From contig JAEYXD010000215.1 in assembly GCA_023428645.1 (NCBI GenBank), forward strand, positions 14,066 through 78,065: a stretch of DNA of 64,000 bases, written 5' to 3'. The notes under the pieces were generated by a model that saw only the letters and a program-made list of their open reading frames with translations, had not been told where the DNA came from and searched no databases. Each line of letters opens with the position of its first letter. Positions within the stretch are counted from its first letter, which is position 1. The position numbers were made by a program, and so were the translations under genes. This DNA is from Pseudomonadota bacterium (GTDB lineage Bacteria; Pseudomonadota; Gammaproteobacteria; Steroidobacterales; Steroidobacteraceae). Below are positions 28,607 through 37,311 of the stretch, in pieces.

Positions 28607-31240
28607 TCAGCGCGCGGCCGCGAGCCAGGCATTCAGCTCTGGCAGGCGCTCGCGTCGCACTCGCATACGATCCTTGATGCTCGCGGCCGCCGTCGTGGCG
28701 GATCGTCGCGCCTCCGCCGGCAGATGCTCCTTCGCGTACGCCTCGACCTTGTCGATCGTCCCTTCGGTGGCGGACGTGCGCGCGAGATACGGGACGAAGC
28801 TGACGCGGGTGAGCGGGTCGAGCATGTCGTGCAACTGGGGCAGATGCGCCAGTGCGAACTCGAACGCCATGTCGGCATGCAGGCGCGCGACGCCCGCGAT
28901 GATCGCGAGGCTGTTCGCTGGTCCGGGTTCCGGTGTCAAGGCGAGCTCGAGCGCACGCCGAGCGAGCGCAGGGTCTTCAGGCGCGCCGAGCAGCGTGTAC
29001 AGCTGCGCGCGGACGAGCGGTGTCTTCTCCGTGCGGGCGGCTGCGTGCAGCCGATTCCACGTCGGTTCGTCGGCATGCCGCGCTACCACGCCCATGATCG
29101 CTTTTCGCACCGAGCCGGGCATGGCGTTCGAATCGCTGCTCTGCGCCGCGAAGCGTCGTCGCGCTTCGTGGATGACCGATCGATCACCGAGCGCGCCCAG
29201 CGCGTCGATGAGATCGACGCGTAGCACGCCCAGCGGATCGGGCTCATCGCGCTGCGGCACCCAACCGAGCTGCGCGAACTTTGGCGCGAGCCGCGTGAGC
29301 GCCCGTTCGCGCAGCTGTCGACGTGCCGGAGAATCGACACCGTAGTAATCGTCGACGGCCGCGAATGTACGCGCGACCTTGCCCCAGACATACGGATTCG
29401 CATCGAGCGGTACGACGGTCGTGAGGGCGAAGAAGTCCGAGATCGGTTGGTGTCCCGTCAGCCCGAGCGCCCAGCTGTCGGACAGCAGGCCGAGCTGATC
29501 GACGGCGGCAAGCTCGGCAAAGCGGTGCGTCAGCGCGGCGAACGGCGCGGGCGCATACAGCGTGCGGTAATAGCCGCTCTGTCCGGCATTGACGATGACG
29601 GGGGCGCAAGTCGGCAGCGTCAGCTCCGCCGTGCCGGTGACGAGCGCACGCTCGGCAGCCGCGCCGTGCAGGGATTGGGCGATGACCGGCACGCGCCACC
29701 GCAGCGGCTCCTTGTGCGGCTGATCCCGACTGAACTCGGCTTGTGTCAACCGGAGCGTCGTGCGCTCCTCGCGGCAATCGGCCGTCTCGACGCGAATCAA
29801 CGGCACGCCTTGCTGCAACGTGAAGTCACGGGCAATCGCGCCGACGGGCTCGCGCGATGCGGCTTCGATCGCGCGCCACAGATCGTCGGAGACGGTGTTG
29901 CCGTACGCGTGCGCCTTGATGTACTGCTGCACGCCGCGGCGCCATGCGTCATCGCCGACGTAGCTTTCGAGCATCGCGAGCACGGCATTGCCCTTCAGGT
30001 ACGTGATCGCGTCGAAGGCCTGATTCGCCTCATTCACCGTCTCGATCGGCTGCACGATCGGATGGGTACTGAGCAGCGAGTCGCGGTCCATCGCGGACTC
30101 ACGCGTGTTGACCGCGGCGACCGTCGTATCCCATTCCGGATGCAGGCGCGCCGTCGTTCGGCCTTCGAGCCAGGACGCGAAGCTTTCGTTCAGCCACAAA
30201 TCGTCCCACCAGCGCATCGTCACGAGATTGCCGAACCATTGGTGGGCGATCTCGTGCGCGGCGATCTCGAACACGTTCTGCTTGTCCTTTTGCGTGGAGA
30301 TGGTCGGATCGAGGAGCAGGGCGAACTCGAACGACAGGATTGCGCCCCAGTTCTCCATCGCGGCGAACGCCTGGCTCGTCGAGGGGACGGCGATGTTGTC
30401 GAGCTTCGGCAGCGGGTAGGGCATGCCGAAGTAATCGTTCATCTCGTTCAAGACGCGCACGGAGGAGTCGAGCGCGAAGCGGCCCTGATCGGCGACGCCG
30501 CGACGCGTGATGATGCCGACCTCCGTCGGACCGGCCTGCGCGGTGAACCGGTCGAACTCGCCGAGCGCGAACAACAGCAGGTACGTCGACATCTGCGGCG
30601 TGCGTTCGAACGCCACGAGCGCACGCCCGCCGTCGAGAAGCGTCCTGTTCGCGATGGGCATGTTGCTGACGGCGACCTGCTCGGCAGGGACTGTCGCCGC
30701 GAGCGAGAACGTCGCCTTGAACGCCGGCTCGTCCCAGCCGGGGAAGACGCGCCGCGCGTCCGCCGTCGCGAGTTGTGTATACAGCGCTCGGCGTTTGCCG
30801 GCGGAGGTGTCGTAGTCGATGGCGAACAGCCCGGTCGGGCTCGTCATGATCTTGCCGGTGTACTCGAGCGCGAGGCGGTAGGTTCCGGCCGCGAGTTGGG
30901 CGGGGAACGTGAACGTCGCCGTCTGTCGCTGCGGATCGAGGTCGATGCGCGGTGCGGGCAGCGTGCGCCGTGCGTTCGTCAAGCGCGCCGAGGCGATCTG
31001 TAAATCGAGCGCATGCAATGTGAGGCTGGTCGTCGGCTGCAGCACTTCCAGGGTGATCGCGGCCTGGCCGGTGAACGTGAGCGCCTGCGCGTTTGGTGTC
31101 AGCGCGATGTCGTAGTGCGTTGGGCGGACGCCGCGCGGCAGTTCCGTCGGAGTCGCACGGGACGATTGCTCCGATGCAATCGCTGCGGTCGCGAACATCG
31201 CGGTCCAAACGATCCAGACGATCCGTGCGCTGCGTAACAT
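28607..31240 (-). CDS. M1-family zinc aminopeptidase, exported
   Basis: An 877-residue secreted peptidase of the aminopeptidase N/ERAP type. A signal peptide (about 1-22, ending AAIAS) precedes the beta-saddle domain, then the exopeptidase motif AAMEN, where the family has GAMEN, and the zinc motif HEIAHQWFGN at 329-338. The third ligand Glu lies in the following NESFASWLEG. An ERAP1-C-like helical domain closes the chain. It probably trims peptides in the periplasm. The start has AAGGGAAC upstream. Confidence 0.93.
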   Translation of the reverse strand: MLRSARIVWIVWTAMFATAAIASEQSSRATPTELPRGVRPTHYDIALTPNAQALTFTGQAAITLEVLQPTTSLTLHALDLQIASARLTNARRTLPAPRIDLDPQRQTATFTFPAQLAAGTYRLALEYTGKIMTSPTGLFAIDYDTSAGKRRALYTQLATADARRVFPGWDEPAFKATFSLAATVPAEQVAVSNMPIANRTLLDGGRALVAFERTPQMSTYLLLFALGEFDRFTAQAGPTEVGIITRRGVADQGRFALDSSVRVLNEMNDYFGMPYPLPKLDNIAVPSTSQAFAAMENWGAILSFEFALLLDPTISTQKDKQNVFEIAAHEIAHQWFGNLVTMRWWDDLWLNESFASWLEGRTTARLHPEWDTTVAAVNTRESAMDRDSLLSTHPIVQPIETVNEANQAFDAITYLKGNAVLAMLESYVGDDAWRRGVQQYIKAHAYGNTVSDDLWRAIEAASREPVGAIARDFTLQQGVPLIRVETADCREERTTLRLTQAEFSRDQPHKEPLRWRVPVIAQSLHGAAAERALVTGTAELTLPTCAPVIVNAGQSGYYRTLYAPAPFAALTHRFAELAAVDQLGLLSDSWALGLTGHQPISDFFALTTVVPLDANPYVWGKVARTFAAVDDYYGVDSPARRQLRERALTRLAPKFAQLGWVPQRDEPDPLGVLRVDLIDALGALGDRSVIHEARRRFAAQSSDSNAMPGSVRKAIMGVVARHADEPTWNRLHAAARTEKTPLVRAQLYTLLGAPEDPALARRALELALTPEPGPANSLAIIAGVARLHADMAFEFALAHLPQLHDMLDPLTRVSFVPYLARTSATEGTIDKVEAYAKEHLPAEARRSATTAAASIKDRMRVRRERLPELNAWLAAAR

Positions 31241-31359
31241 GAGCGGGTTCCCTTGATGTTTCGTGACGAAGGTCGCGCGATGTCACACGTGTGACACGCG
31301 GCCGTCATCCTACTGCAGCGCCGCTCCCCGAGCATTCACTCATCGAATGGGAGGTGTGC

Positions 31360-31551
31360 ATGGATCCCCTGACACAGTTGTACGAACGGTTGCGTGCCGA
31401 AGCGCCGAGCGGACTCGTGGCGGTCGAGCCGCCGTCGTTCGCGGAGTGGATGAAGTACTGGAATGACGAGCACGGCGAGCTCGGCAACCTGCGGACGTTC
31501 GAGCATTGGTTGTCGCGGGCGGCCCGCAAGCGCAGGCAGGCGGCGGGATGA
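31360..31551 (+). CDS. Small hypothetical protein (63 aa)
   Basis: A short frame starting MDPLTQLYERLRAEAP with a good ribosome site (GGGAGG, 4 bp upstream). The product is soluble, has a Trp/Glu-rich centre (FAEWMKYWNDEHGELG) and a basic tail (RAARKRRQ). I do not recognise a family. The sequence is non-repetitive and compositionally protein-like, unlike the decayed DNA that follows. Confidence 0.55.
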   Translation: MDPLTQLYERLRAEAPSGLVAVEPPSFAEWMKYWNDEHGELGNLRTFEHWLSRAARKRRQAAG

Positions 31552-31592
31552 GCCTGCCGCCGATTGGCCTGTCGCGGTAGCGCCCACGTGTC

Positions 31593-31828
31593 CGTGGTGA
31601 CGCGCTCCATCTCGTCGGCGACATCCTCGACGGCTGGCGCTTGAGCAAGGGCTGGCCCTGGCCGCAAACCGATAACGACGTCGGGCAGACGATTCTGCGA
31701 GCGGCGCGCCAGGGTACTCAGGTGATTTACGTGCCAGGAAATCACGACTCGTTGTCGCGTCAATTCATCGGCTTTTACGTGCGGCGGCATCCGGGGCGTC
31801 GAAGACGCAATCCATGTGACGCAAGCAT
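31593..31828 (+). pseudogene. Decayed fragment of an LpxH-like (UDP-2,3-diacylglucosamine hydrolase) metallophosphoesterase
   Basis: In one frame the DNA reads RGDALHLVGDILDGWRLSKG followed by WPWPQTDNDV and VIYVPGNHDSLSRQFIGFY, which are the GD and GNHD metal-site blocks of LpxH-like phosphoesterases. The first DxH block and start are missing and an in-frame TAG lies at 31578. At about 31782 the frame shifts: the next frame gives GGIRGVEDAIHVTQA, which continues the family sequence. Homology then ends exactly where a long inverted repeat begins. It is therefore a double-truncated, frameshifted remnant. Confidence 0.7.
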
Positions 31829-31829
31829 C

Positions 31830-32102
31830 TGCACTTCGTCGACCGCGCGCGCCCTTCGGGCTGCAATCGGCCTAGGCCGGGGTGAGCGCCTTGGCCTGAG
31901 CCCCGAAAGTTCATCTCAGCTTCTTCTGGACGTGCCCGCAACATCTGGCTTTCCTGCTCTCATGCAAATGGCAACCCGCATGAGCGACCCGCCATCCGGA
32001 CGACGGGATGGCCAGCTCGACTGAGCCTTTCCCACCACCACCGCAGTTTGCCAAGACGCTCACCCCGTCCTCTCCGATTGCGAAGAGCGCGCTGCAGTGT
32101 CC
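31830..32102 (+). repeat. Left arm of a long imperfect inverted repeat
   Basis: This stretch of about 270 bp pairs with 32374-32650 in reverse complement. Shared blocks include GGACGTGCCCGCAACAT, GCTCTCATGC, CAACCCGCATGAGCGACCCG and CTCGACTGAGCCTTTCCCAC. By eye about four fifths of positions match, with small indels. It begins right at the break in the phosphoesterase remnant. No transposase is encoded. Confidence 0.8.
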
Positions 32103-32119
32103 GGGACCACACGACACGC

Positions 32120-32330
32120 TTTGTCGATATGTGCCGCTCGTTGATGTGGATGCTCACTTCGATCTCGTCGATATGCATGCACTCGTCGATACGGACGCTC
32201 ACTTCGATCCACGCTCACCCGTTGATACGGATCCACTCGTCGTACGCATTCATTCGTCGATACACCCATGCATCAATTGACGCGCTCACATGTCGATTTG
32301 CATCCGCGCATCGATATGCGCGTCTATTGC
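32120..32330. repeat. Degenerate array of about 18-20 bp units in the loop of the inverted repeat
   Basis: Units resembling CACTCGTCGATACGNATC recur roughly every 16-22 bp (for example CTCGTCGATATGCATGCA, CTCGTCGATACGGACGCT, CCGTTGATACGGATCCA). The stretch has many TCGATA/TGCAT words and is less GC-rich than its surroundings. The frames through it have no protein-like character. Confidence 0.6.
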
Positions 32331-32373
32331 TAAAAAAGGCACGCTCGTCGCGAGGGCGGCTCGCGAACAGACT

Positions 32374-32650
32374 GGGAACTGGAGCGCGCTCTTTCGCAAC
32401 CGAGAGGACAGGGGGTACGGATTGGCGCGAACTGCGGTTGTGGTGGGAAAGGCTCAGTCGAGCAGGCCCTCCCGTCATCCGGATGGCGGGTCGCTCATGC
32501 GGGTTGCCGAAGGCATGAGAGCGGGAAGGCCAAATGTTGCGGGCACGTCCAAGAGAAGCTGTGATGAGCTGGCGGGGCTCGGCGCCAAGCCGTACCCCCT
32601 GGCCTAGGCGGTTGCGGGCCCGAAGGGCGCGCGCGGTCGGTCGAAGTGCC
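32374..32650 (-). repeat. Right arm of a long imperfect inverted repeat
   Basis: Reverse-complement partner of 31830-32102. The outer ends match well (GGCACTTCGACCGACCGCGCGCGCCCTTCGGGC read on the minus strand against the left end, with a few differences), so the repeat spans 0.82 kb in total. Such a structure would fold into a cruciform or hairpin. It may be a decayed insertion or a dispersed non-autonomous repeat. Confidence 0.8.
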
Positions 32651-32696
32651 GAGTGCTAACGAGCGCGCGGTCGGTCGAAGTGCCGCGCACTCACGA
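32629..32696. repeat. Two direct repeats of 34 bp
   Basis: GCGCGCGGTCGGTCGAAGTG starts at 32629 and again at 32663, each followed by a similar CC-(G/C)AG(T/C)...ACGA tail. It sits at the outer end of the right inverted-repeat arm, just before the end of the alcohol dehydrogenase gene. Confidence 0.75.
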
Positions 32697-32778
32697 GCGC
32701 GCGCCGGCTCGAGACGTGCGCACGCCCGGGCCAAGAACCCGCCAAGCCCGGACGAGCTCGGCGCCGAAACACATCGCA

Positions 32779-34950
32779 TCACAGCGACTCGCGAGGCCGA
32801 GCACCCAAAGCCGCCTCCTGCGCAGCCTTCTCATCGTTAGCGCGCTTGATGACGTAAGCCAGGATCGCGTCCGTCGTCTCCGCGCTCAGCGTTTCCGCGA
32901 AGGCCGGCATCCCGCGCGTTGCGCGCTCGCCATTACGTACGACCGGGTTCCAGCCATTCCGGATCGGCAGCAAACCGCTGTAGCGCAAGTCCGGGCCGAT
33001 CGACCCCGCGCCCGGAACCGCGAACGGACCGTGACACGCCGCGCAGTTCGCCGCGTATGCCTGCTCGCCAGCGAAGACCGTTTCGTTGCTCGCCGTCAGC
33101 AGCGGCGGATCGATCTTGATACGCCGCGTAGCGGCGGGTGCCGGCGGCATCTCCGCCGGCAACGATGCCGTCCCGCCGCGCTTGAACACGAGCAGGCGCG
33201 AATTGTTCGCGCTCAACGGATTCGTGCGCTTCACCGCCTCCGGCAAGCCGCGCGCACCGACCAGAATCGCCACGTGCTGATCACCATCGACGAGATACGT
33301 CGATGCGGCCGCTACCACGCGCGCCTGCGTCGGCGCCGACCACACCTTCTCGCCAGTCGTCGCGTTGTACGCATTGAACTCGCCGTCGTGATTGCCCGAG
33401 AACACGAGATTGCCCGCGGTCGCAAGGACGCCGGAAGAACCATAGACCGCATTCTTCACGCGCCACACTTCCTGCGCCTTCACCGGGTCCCACGCGAGCA
33501 GGTAGCTCTCGACATTGCCGCGAACCGGAGCGCCAGGCTGCTGAAACAACGCAGCGCCGCCCGAGAAGTCCGTGCCGGTGTTCGTGCCCTGCAGGTTGAG
33601 CTCGAACTTCTTCGGCCCGGCGTACGCCGCGGTCGAAACCTGCACGGGGATGTACACGTAGCCGGTCCGCGCGTGATAGGCCATCGGATGCCAGTTGTGC
33701 ATGCCGAGCGCGCCCGGCGACACGATCACCGGCTTGCCGGTCTTGTCATAGCGGGCCGCCGGCACTTCGACGGGCCGGCCCGTCGTCATGTCTACATGCG
33801 TCGCCCACGTCAGCGGCCCGAATTTCTCGGCGGACAGCAGCTTGCCCGTCTTCGCATCGAGTACATAAAAGAAGCCGTTCTTCGGCGCTTGCATGACGAC
33901 ACGCCGCGTGCCATCGGCGTAGGGCAGGTCGGCAAGCATGATCGGCTGGGTCGCGGTGTAGTCCCACGTTTCACCGGGCGTCGTCTGGTAGTGCCATTTG
34001 TATCGGCCGTCGTTCGGATCCAGTGCGACGATGGAGGAGAGATATAGATTGTCGCCGCCGCCCGGCGAGCGAATGGCCTGGTTCCAGGGATTGCCGTTGC
34101 CCGTGCCTATATACAAGGTGTCGAGCTCGGCGTCGTACGCCATGCCGTCCCAGACCGTACCGCCGCCCCCGATCTTCCAGTACGCATCGCCCTTCCAGGT
34201 CTTCGCGGCCTCGGCAAGCTCCGGCTGCTCGTACGGTTGCGACGGATCGCCCGGCACCGTCCACCAACGCCACAGCTGCGCACCGCTCTCGGTGTCATAG
34301 GCCGTCACGTAACCGCGCACGCGATACTCCGCGCCGCCATTGCCGATGATGACCTTGCCTTTGATGACGCGCGGTACGCCCGTGATGGTGTAGGGGAGCG
34401 CCGTGTCCGTCGTCTGTACGGACCACGCTTCCTTGCCCGTCTTGCTGTCGAGCGCGATCAGGCGGCCGTCCAGCGCGCCGAGGTAGATCTTGCCGTTCCA
34501 CGCGGCGACGCCGCGATTCACGACATCACAGCAGGCATCGGCGGCCTTCGTCTTCGCGACGCCAGGATCGTATTCCCACACCTGCTCGCCAGTGCGGATG
34601 TCGAACGCCTTCACCACGCTCCATGCGGTCGTGAGATACATGAAGCCGTCGACGATGATCGGCGTGGATTCCTGGCCGCGCTCGGTGTCCATGTCGGCAA
34701 ACCATGCCAGACCCAAATCCTTGACGTTGGCGACGCTGATTTGATCGAGCGGGCTGAAGCGCTGCTCGTCATAGCCGCGTCCGGTCGTGAGCCACGAACC
34801 AGGCTCTTGGTTCGTCCGGAGGCGTTCGGTGGTGATGGCCGCCGAGCCGGCGGCGTCGGCGTTTGTCGTCTTCGTGTCGACTTGCTGTGTGTCGTTGTTG
34901 CCGCAACCCGCGAGCGCCGCGAAGGCGCACGAGACGATGACTGCTCGCAT
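32779..34950 (-). CDS. PQQ-dependent alcohol dehydrogenase (quinohaemoprotein type), lipoprotein
   Basis: A 723-residue periplasmic enzyme that oxidises alcohols, passing electrons from PQQ to an attached haem. The N-terminus is a lipoprotein signal (FAALAGC). An eight-bladed PQQ propeller follows, with the vicinal disulfide C140-C141 that stacks on PQQ and the active-site segment GETWDYTA. The residue two after the catalytic Asp is Thr, so it lacks the extra Asp of lanthanide enzymes and should use calcium. The C-terminal domain is a cytochrome c with CAACH at 636-640. A purine-rich site (AGGGGGG) precedes the ATG. It is distinct from the XoxF enzyme at 48 kb. Confidence 0.92.
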   Translation of the reverse strand: MRAVIVSCAFAALAGCGNNDTQQVDTKTTNADAAGSAAITTERLRTNQEPGSWLTTGRGYDEQRFSPLDQISVANVKDLGLAWFADMDTERGQESTPIIVDGFMYLTTAWSVVKAFDIRTGEQVWEYDPGVAKTKAADACCDVVNRGVAAWNGKIYLGALDGRLIALDSKTGKEAWSVQTTDTALPYTITGVPRVIKGKVIIGNGGAEYRVRGYVTAYDTESGAQLWRWWTVPGDPSQPYEQPELAEAAKTWKGDAYWKIGGGGTVWDGMAYDAELDTLYIGTGNGNPWNQAIRSPGGGDNLYLSSIVALDPNDGRYKWHYQTTPGETWDYTATQPIMLADLPYADGTRRVVMQAPKNGFFYVLDAKTGKLLSAEKFGPLTWATHVDMTTGRPVEVPAARYDKTGKPVIVSPGALGMHNWHPMAYHARTGYVYIPVQVSTAAYAGPKKFELNLQGTNTGTDFSGGAALFQQPGAPVRGNVESYLLAWDPVKAQEVWRVKNAVYGSSGVLATAGNLVFSGNHDGEFNAYNATTGEKVWSAPTQARVVAAASTYLVDGDQHVAILVGARGLPEAVKRTNPLSANNSRLLVFKRGGTASLPAEMPPAPAATRRIKIDPPLLTASNETVFAGEQAYAANCAACHGPFAVPGAGSIGPDLRYSGLLPIRNGWNPVVRNGERATRGMPAFAETLSAETTDAILAYVIKRANDEKAAQEAALGARPRESL

Positions 34951-35158
34951 CGCATCCCCCCTGTGTTCGACGCGGCAGCCTAGAGTCCAGCTCGACGTTA
35001 GGCAATCTCACGCGGGGGCGATTTCAGCGGCAGGGCGAGCGGCCGAGGTTTCTTTTCAAACCTGCCATGAGTCCCGCGACGAGCGCGGGCACGCTGGCGT
35101 TGGCCGGCGCGATTCGCAACCGCTGTCGAGGCGAGTGCGAATCGCGCGCGGATTGCGA

Positions 35159-35389
35159 CTATATGTGGCGCGCGGCCTCCGCGCGCGGCTCGTCGATTTG
35201 GAACGCACGCGTCAGCGGCATCAGCTGATAGAGGGCAGACAAGCCGACCAGGATATAGACGGTTCGCGACAGCCCGGTTTGAGCACCGAACAGCGCCGCG
35301 ACGAGATTGAAGTCCGCAAGGCCGACGAGGCCCCAGTTGATCCCGCCAACGATGGCCAGGATCAGTGTGATCAGATTGAGTGGTTTCAT
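35159..35389 (-). CDS. DUF378-family small membrane protein
   Basis: A 76-residue protein with two transmembrane helices, a conserved GGINWGLVGL motif in the first loop and an acidic C-terminal tail. This matches DUF378 (YuzA-like), of unknown function. It is transcribed alone, 208 bp before the start of the alcohol dehydrogenase gene on the same strand, and could share its transcript. Confidence 0.85.
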   Translation of the reverse strand: MKPLNLITLILAIVGGINWGLVGLADFNLVAALFGAQTGLSRTVYILVGLSALYQLMPLTRAFQIDEPRAEAARHI

Positions 35390-35595
35390 GTGCCGTGCCT
35401 TTCGCTGATGGACGTAATCTCTGCAACGCGACGCGGCGACGCACGTTCCGCCGCGCCGCTCATCGTTGTCGACTAGACTCGCAAGCCGGAGACATGTGTG
35501 GGCGCCCGCGCGAGTCGAACGCTCACGCGGATCAATATCGCACTTGCCTTGGCGCGATCACGCGGTATCACACGTGGCAAACACGAGCGTAGTAG

Positions 35596-35811
35596 ATGAC
35601 GAGCGATGACCTTCCTGATATCCGCGACGGGCTGACCCACAAGCAGCGCATCGTCTTGCACGTGCTGCATTCGCTGCAGCAAGAGCGCGGTGATCGCAAT
35701 GTGCCAACGCCGCTGCTGTGGGGGCGCGTGTGCGAGCACATCTACATCAGCCCCGAAGAGCTGTCGGCAATGCTTGCGCATCTCGGCGCTCGGAAAGCGC
35801 CGCCTTCATGA
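35596..35811 (+). CDS. Small hypothetical protein (71 aa)
   Basis: A frame starting MTSDDLPDIRDGLTHKQRIV that reads as a compact, soluble helical protein (VLHVLHSLQQERGD, PEELSAMLAHLGARKAP) reminiscent of a winged-helix fragment. The start region has only a weak ribosome site. I do not recognise a family. The composition is more protein-like than the overlapping antisense frame. Confidence 0.45.
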   Translation: MTSDDLPDIRDGLTHKQRIVLHVLHSLQQERGDRNVPTPLLWGRVCEHIYISPEELSAMLAHLGARKAPPS

Positions 35812-36201
35812 CGTGTGCAGCGCCATTGAGCTGGGCTCATGTTCTTGCCGTCGCTTTGCTGCATCTTGCCGAAACGAAACAGCCGCTGATTGCTCCTCCA
35901 GTGGCGCAAACATCTTGCAGTCGATCGCAACCGCAGCGCTTCGCGAATCCTGAGCGGCGCCGCGCGGCTTTTCTCTACGCCGTACGGTGTCGCGTCGCTC
36001 GCATTGCCGCACATACATGCGGTGCGATCGTTGTTGTCGTCATCTTCGCAATCGCATGTGCGACTCGCTTCATGACGCGTAAGGGCAATTGCATTAACAT
36101 TTGCTCGCATCGAAACTTCAAAAAAGGCCGAACGGATTCGTTCGCCATCAGGGCGACTCGTTGGCTGCGGTGTCCTCATTGAGAGTACATAGGGAGGCAT
36201 T
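35812..36201. other. Intergenic region without a supported gene
   Basis: This 390-bp region is less GC-rich than the genes around it. Frames that cross it are Cys- and Arg-rich and show no family resemblance. The last 60 bp probably hold the promoter of the PEP-CTERM-like gene; AGGGAGG at 36190-36196 is its ribosome site. Confidence 0.4.
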
Positions 36202-36927
36202 ATGTCGAGGTCGTTGTTAGCGTCCGCGCTGCTGATGTGTTCTGGAGTCGCAGCTGCCGTTCCTGTCCAGCTCGATCTCGTCTACAGCGATTTGCTCTAC
36301 ACCAACGCCGTGCGCGCGGGCTCAGGACCGGGAGAGCATCTGATCGGTGATGCCTACACGCAAGGCATCGTGCGCGATATCGACTATGGCTTGATCGTGC
36401 CGAATGCGAGCGGCGGTTTCGGCCGCGCGTACACCGGCATCTTTCAACAGGTCGATGCCGCGGGCGACGACCGGCGGTTCGATGTCTCCTTCACCGCGGA
36501 CTTGATGGCGGTCGCGCACTTGTCGGGTCCGGTCGATGCCGATGCGTATGCGTTCGCGGAAACACGCTTCCGTACCTTCGGCATGCAGTTCGAGGTGTTG
36601 GAGCCCGTGCTCTACACCGGCACCTTCGGTGTCTTCGCGCAGGCATGGCTTCCTTTCGAGAATTACTATACGAGCACGTTCTTCGACAGCGGCTCCATCC
36701 TCCAGCCGGGCACATACGCGTTCACCATATCGCCTTATCTGCGCGATCCTTCCTTGTGGCTCCGCAACGAGGCGACGACGTCCGGTGAAACCGTGGCAAC
36801 GGCGGCTTCCGCGAACTACGGCTTCGCCTTCGCGACGATTCCTGCCCCCGCCACACTGCCATTGCTCGCGCTCGCTCTAGGCTGCGTCTTCGTCGCCAGA
36901 TATCGCGCGCGCTCGCTCGCGAGCTGA
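36202..36927 (+). CDS. PEP-CTERM-like exported protein
   Basis: A 241-residue protein with an N-terminal signal peptide (about 1-19, ending AAA), a beta-rich body and a C-terminal sorting-type tail: IPAPATLPLLALALGCVF followed by ARYRARS. The tail has the PxP motif, a transmembrane helix and a basic end as in PEP-CTERM proteins, with Ala replacing the Glu of the usual PEP. Such proteins are processed by an exosortase; none is encoded here. It has a good ribosome site. Function is unknown; related proteins are linked to extracellular polysaccharide. Confidence 0.75.
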   Translation: MSRSLLASALLMCSGVAAAVPVQLDLVYSDLLYTNAVRAGSGPGEHLIGDAYTQGIVRDIDYGLIVPNASGGFGRAYTGIFQQVDAAGDDRRFDVSFTADLMAVAHLSGPVDADAYAFAETRFRTFGMQFEVLEPVLYTGTFGVFAQAWLPFENYYTSTFFDSGSILQPGTYAFTISPYLRDPSLWLRNEATTSGETVATAASANYGFAFATIPAPATLPLLALALGCVFVARYRARSLAS

Positions 36928-37021
36928 GCGAGCGGCGACAGCCGCAGTTCTCCTCACTGGCCTTGCGCAGTGGCGACGCGCGACGCGCGTCGCCCTGTGT
37001 GCCGATGCCCGATCGTCGTGA

Positions 37022-37090
37022 TCGCGATTCGTCGTGCCGCTGTTGAAGCCGATCCTGATCACGCTCGGCATCCTCACGTTCCTCGAGTGA
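37022..37090 (+). pseudogene. Possible vestige of a sugar ABC-transporter permease
   Basis: Between a stop at 37019 and TGA at 37088 the frame reads SRFVVPLLKPILITLGILTF, then LE. This resembles the PLxxPxLxTxxIFTF segment near the EAA loop of MalG/LacG-type permeases. Nothing else of such a gene is visible nearby. At 22 residues the match may be chance. Confidence 0.2.
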
Positions 37091-37311
37091 TCGGTTCGCG
37101 CCTGCTCGCCCGCCCTTTTTCGATCAAGGCGAGGAATCGCTCACAGTTCGGCCGACAATAAGGCAAATCGCCGCCACGACGCCGGCGAAGCTTGACGCAA
37201 GTCACATCGGCGCGGGTGCCGTTTGTAAGAATCCGCCTCGGCGCACAACCAGCATCACAACAAGAAGTTGGTGCGCGGACCTCTTGATAGACCGGCACAT
37301 GGGAGTCGACA

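Noticed and set aside
31641..32024. A TTG-started gene over the LpxH-like fragment
   Set aside because: The phosphoesterase similarity leaves this frame at about 31782 and continues in another; the rest of the frame is translated repeat DNA.
35495..35540. A tRNA-like 3' end on the minus strand (a GTTCGACTC-like T loop and GGGCGCCCACA)
   Set aside because: The T stem does not pair over five bases, no anticodon arm or D arm can be drawn, and CCA is missing. Probably chance in GC-rich DNA.
35742..36200. A 152-codon minus-strand frame between the 71-aa gene and the PEP-CTERM-like gene
   Set aside because: Cys/Arg/Ser-rich with no motif, no ribosome site and overlap with a more protein-like small gene.
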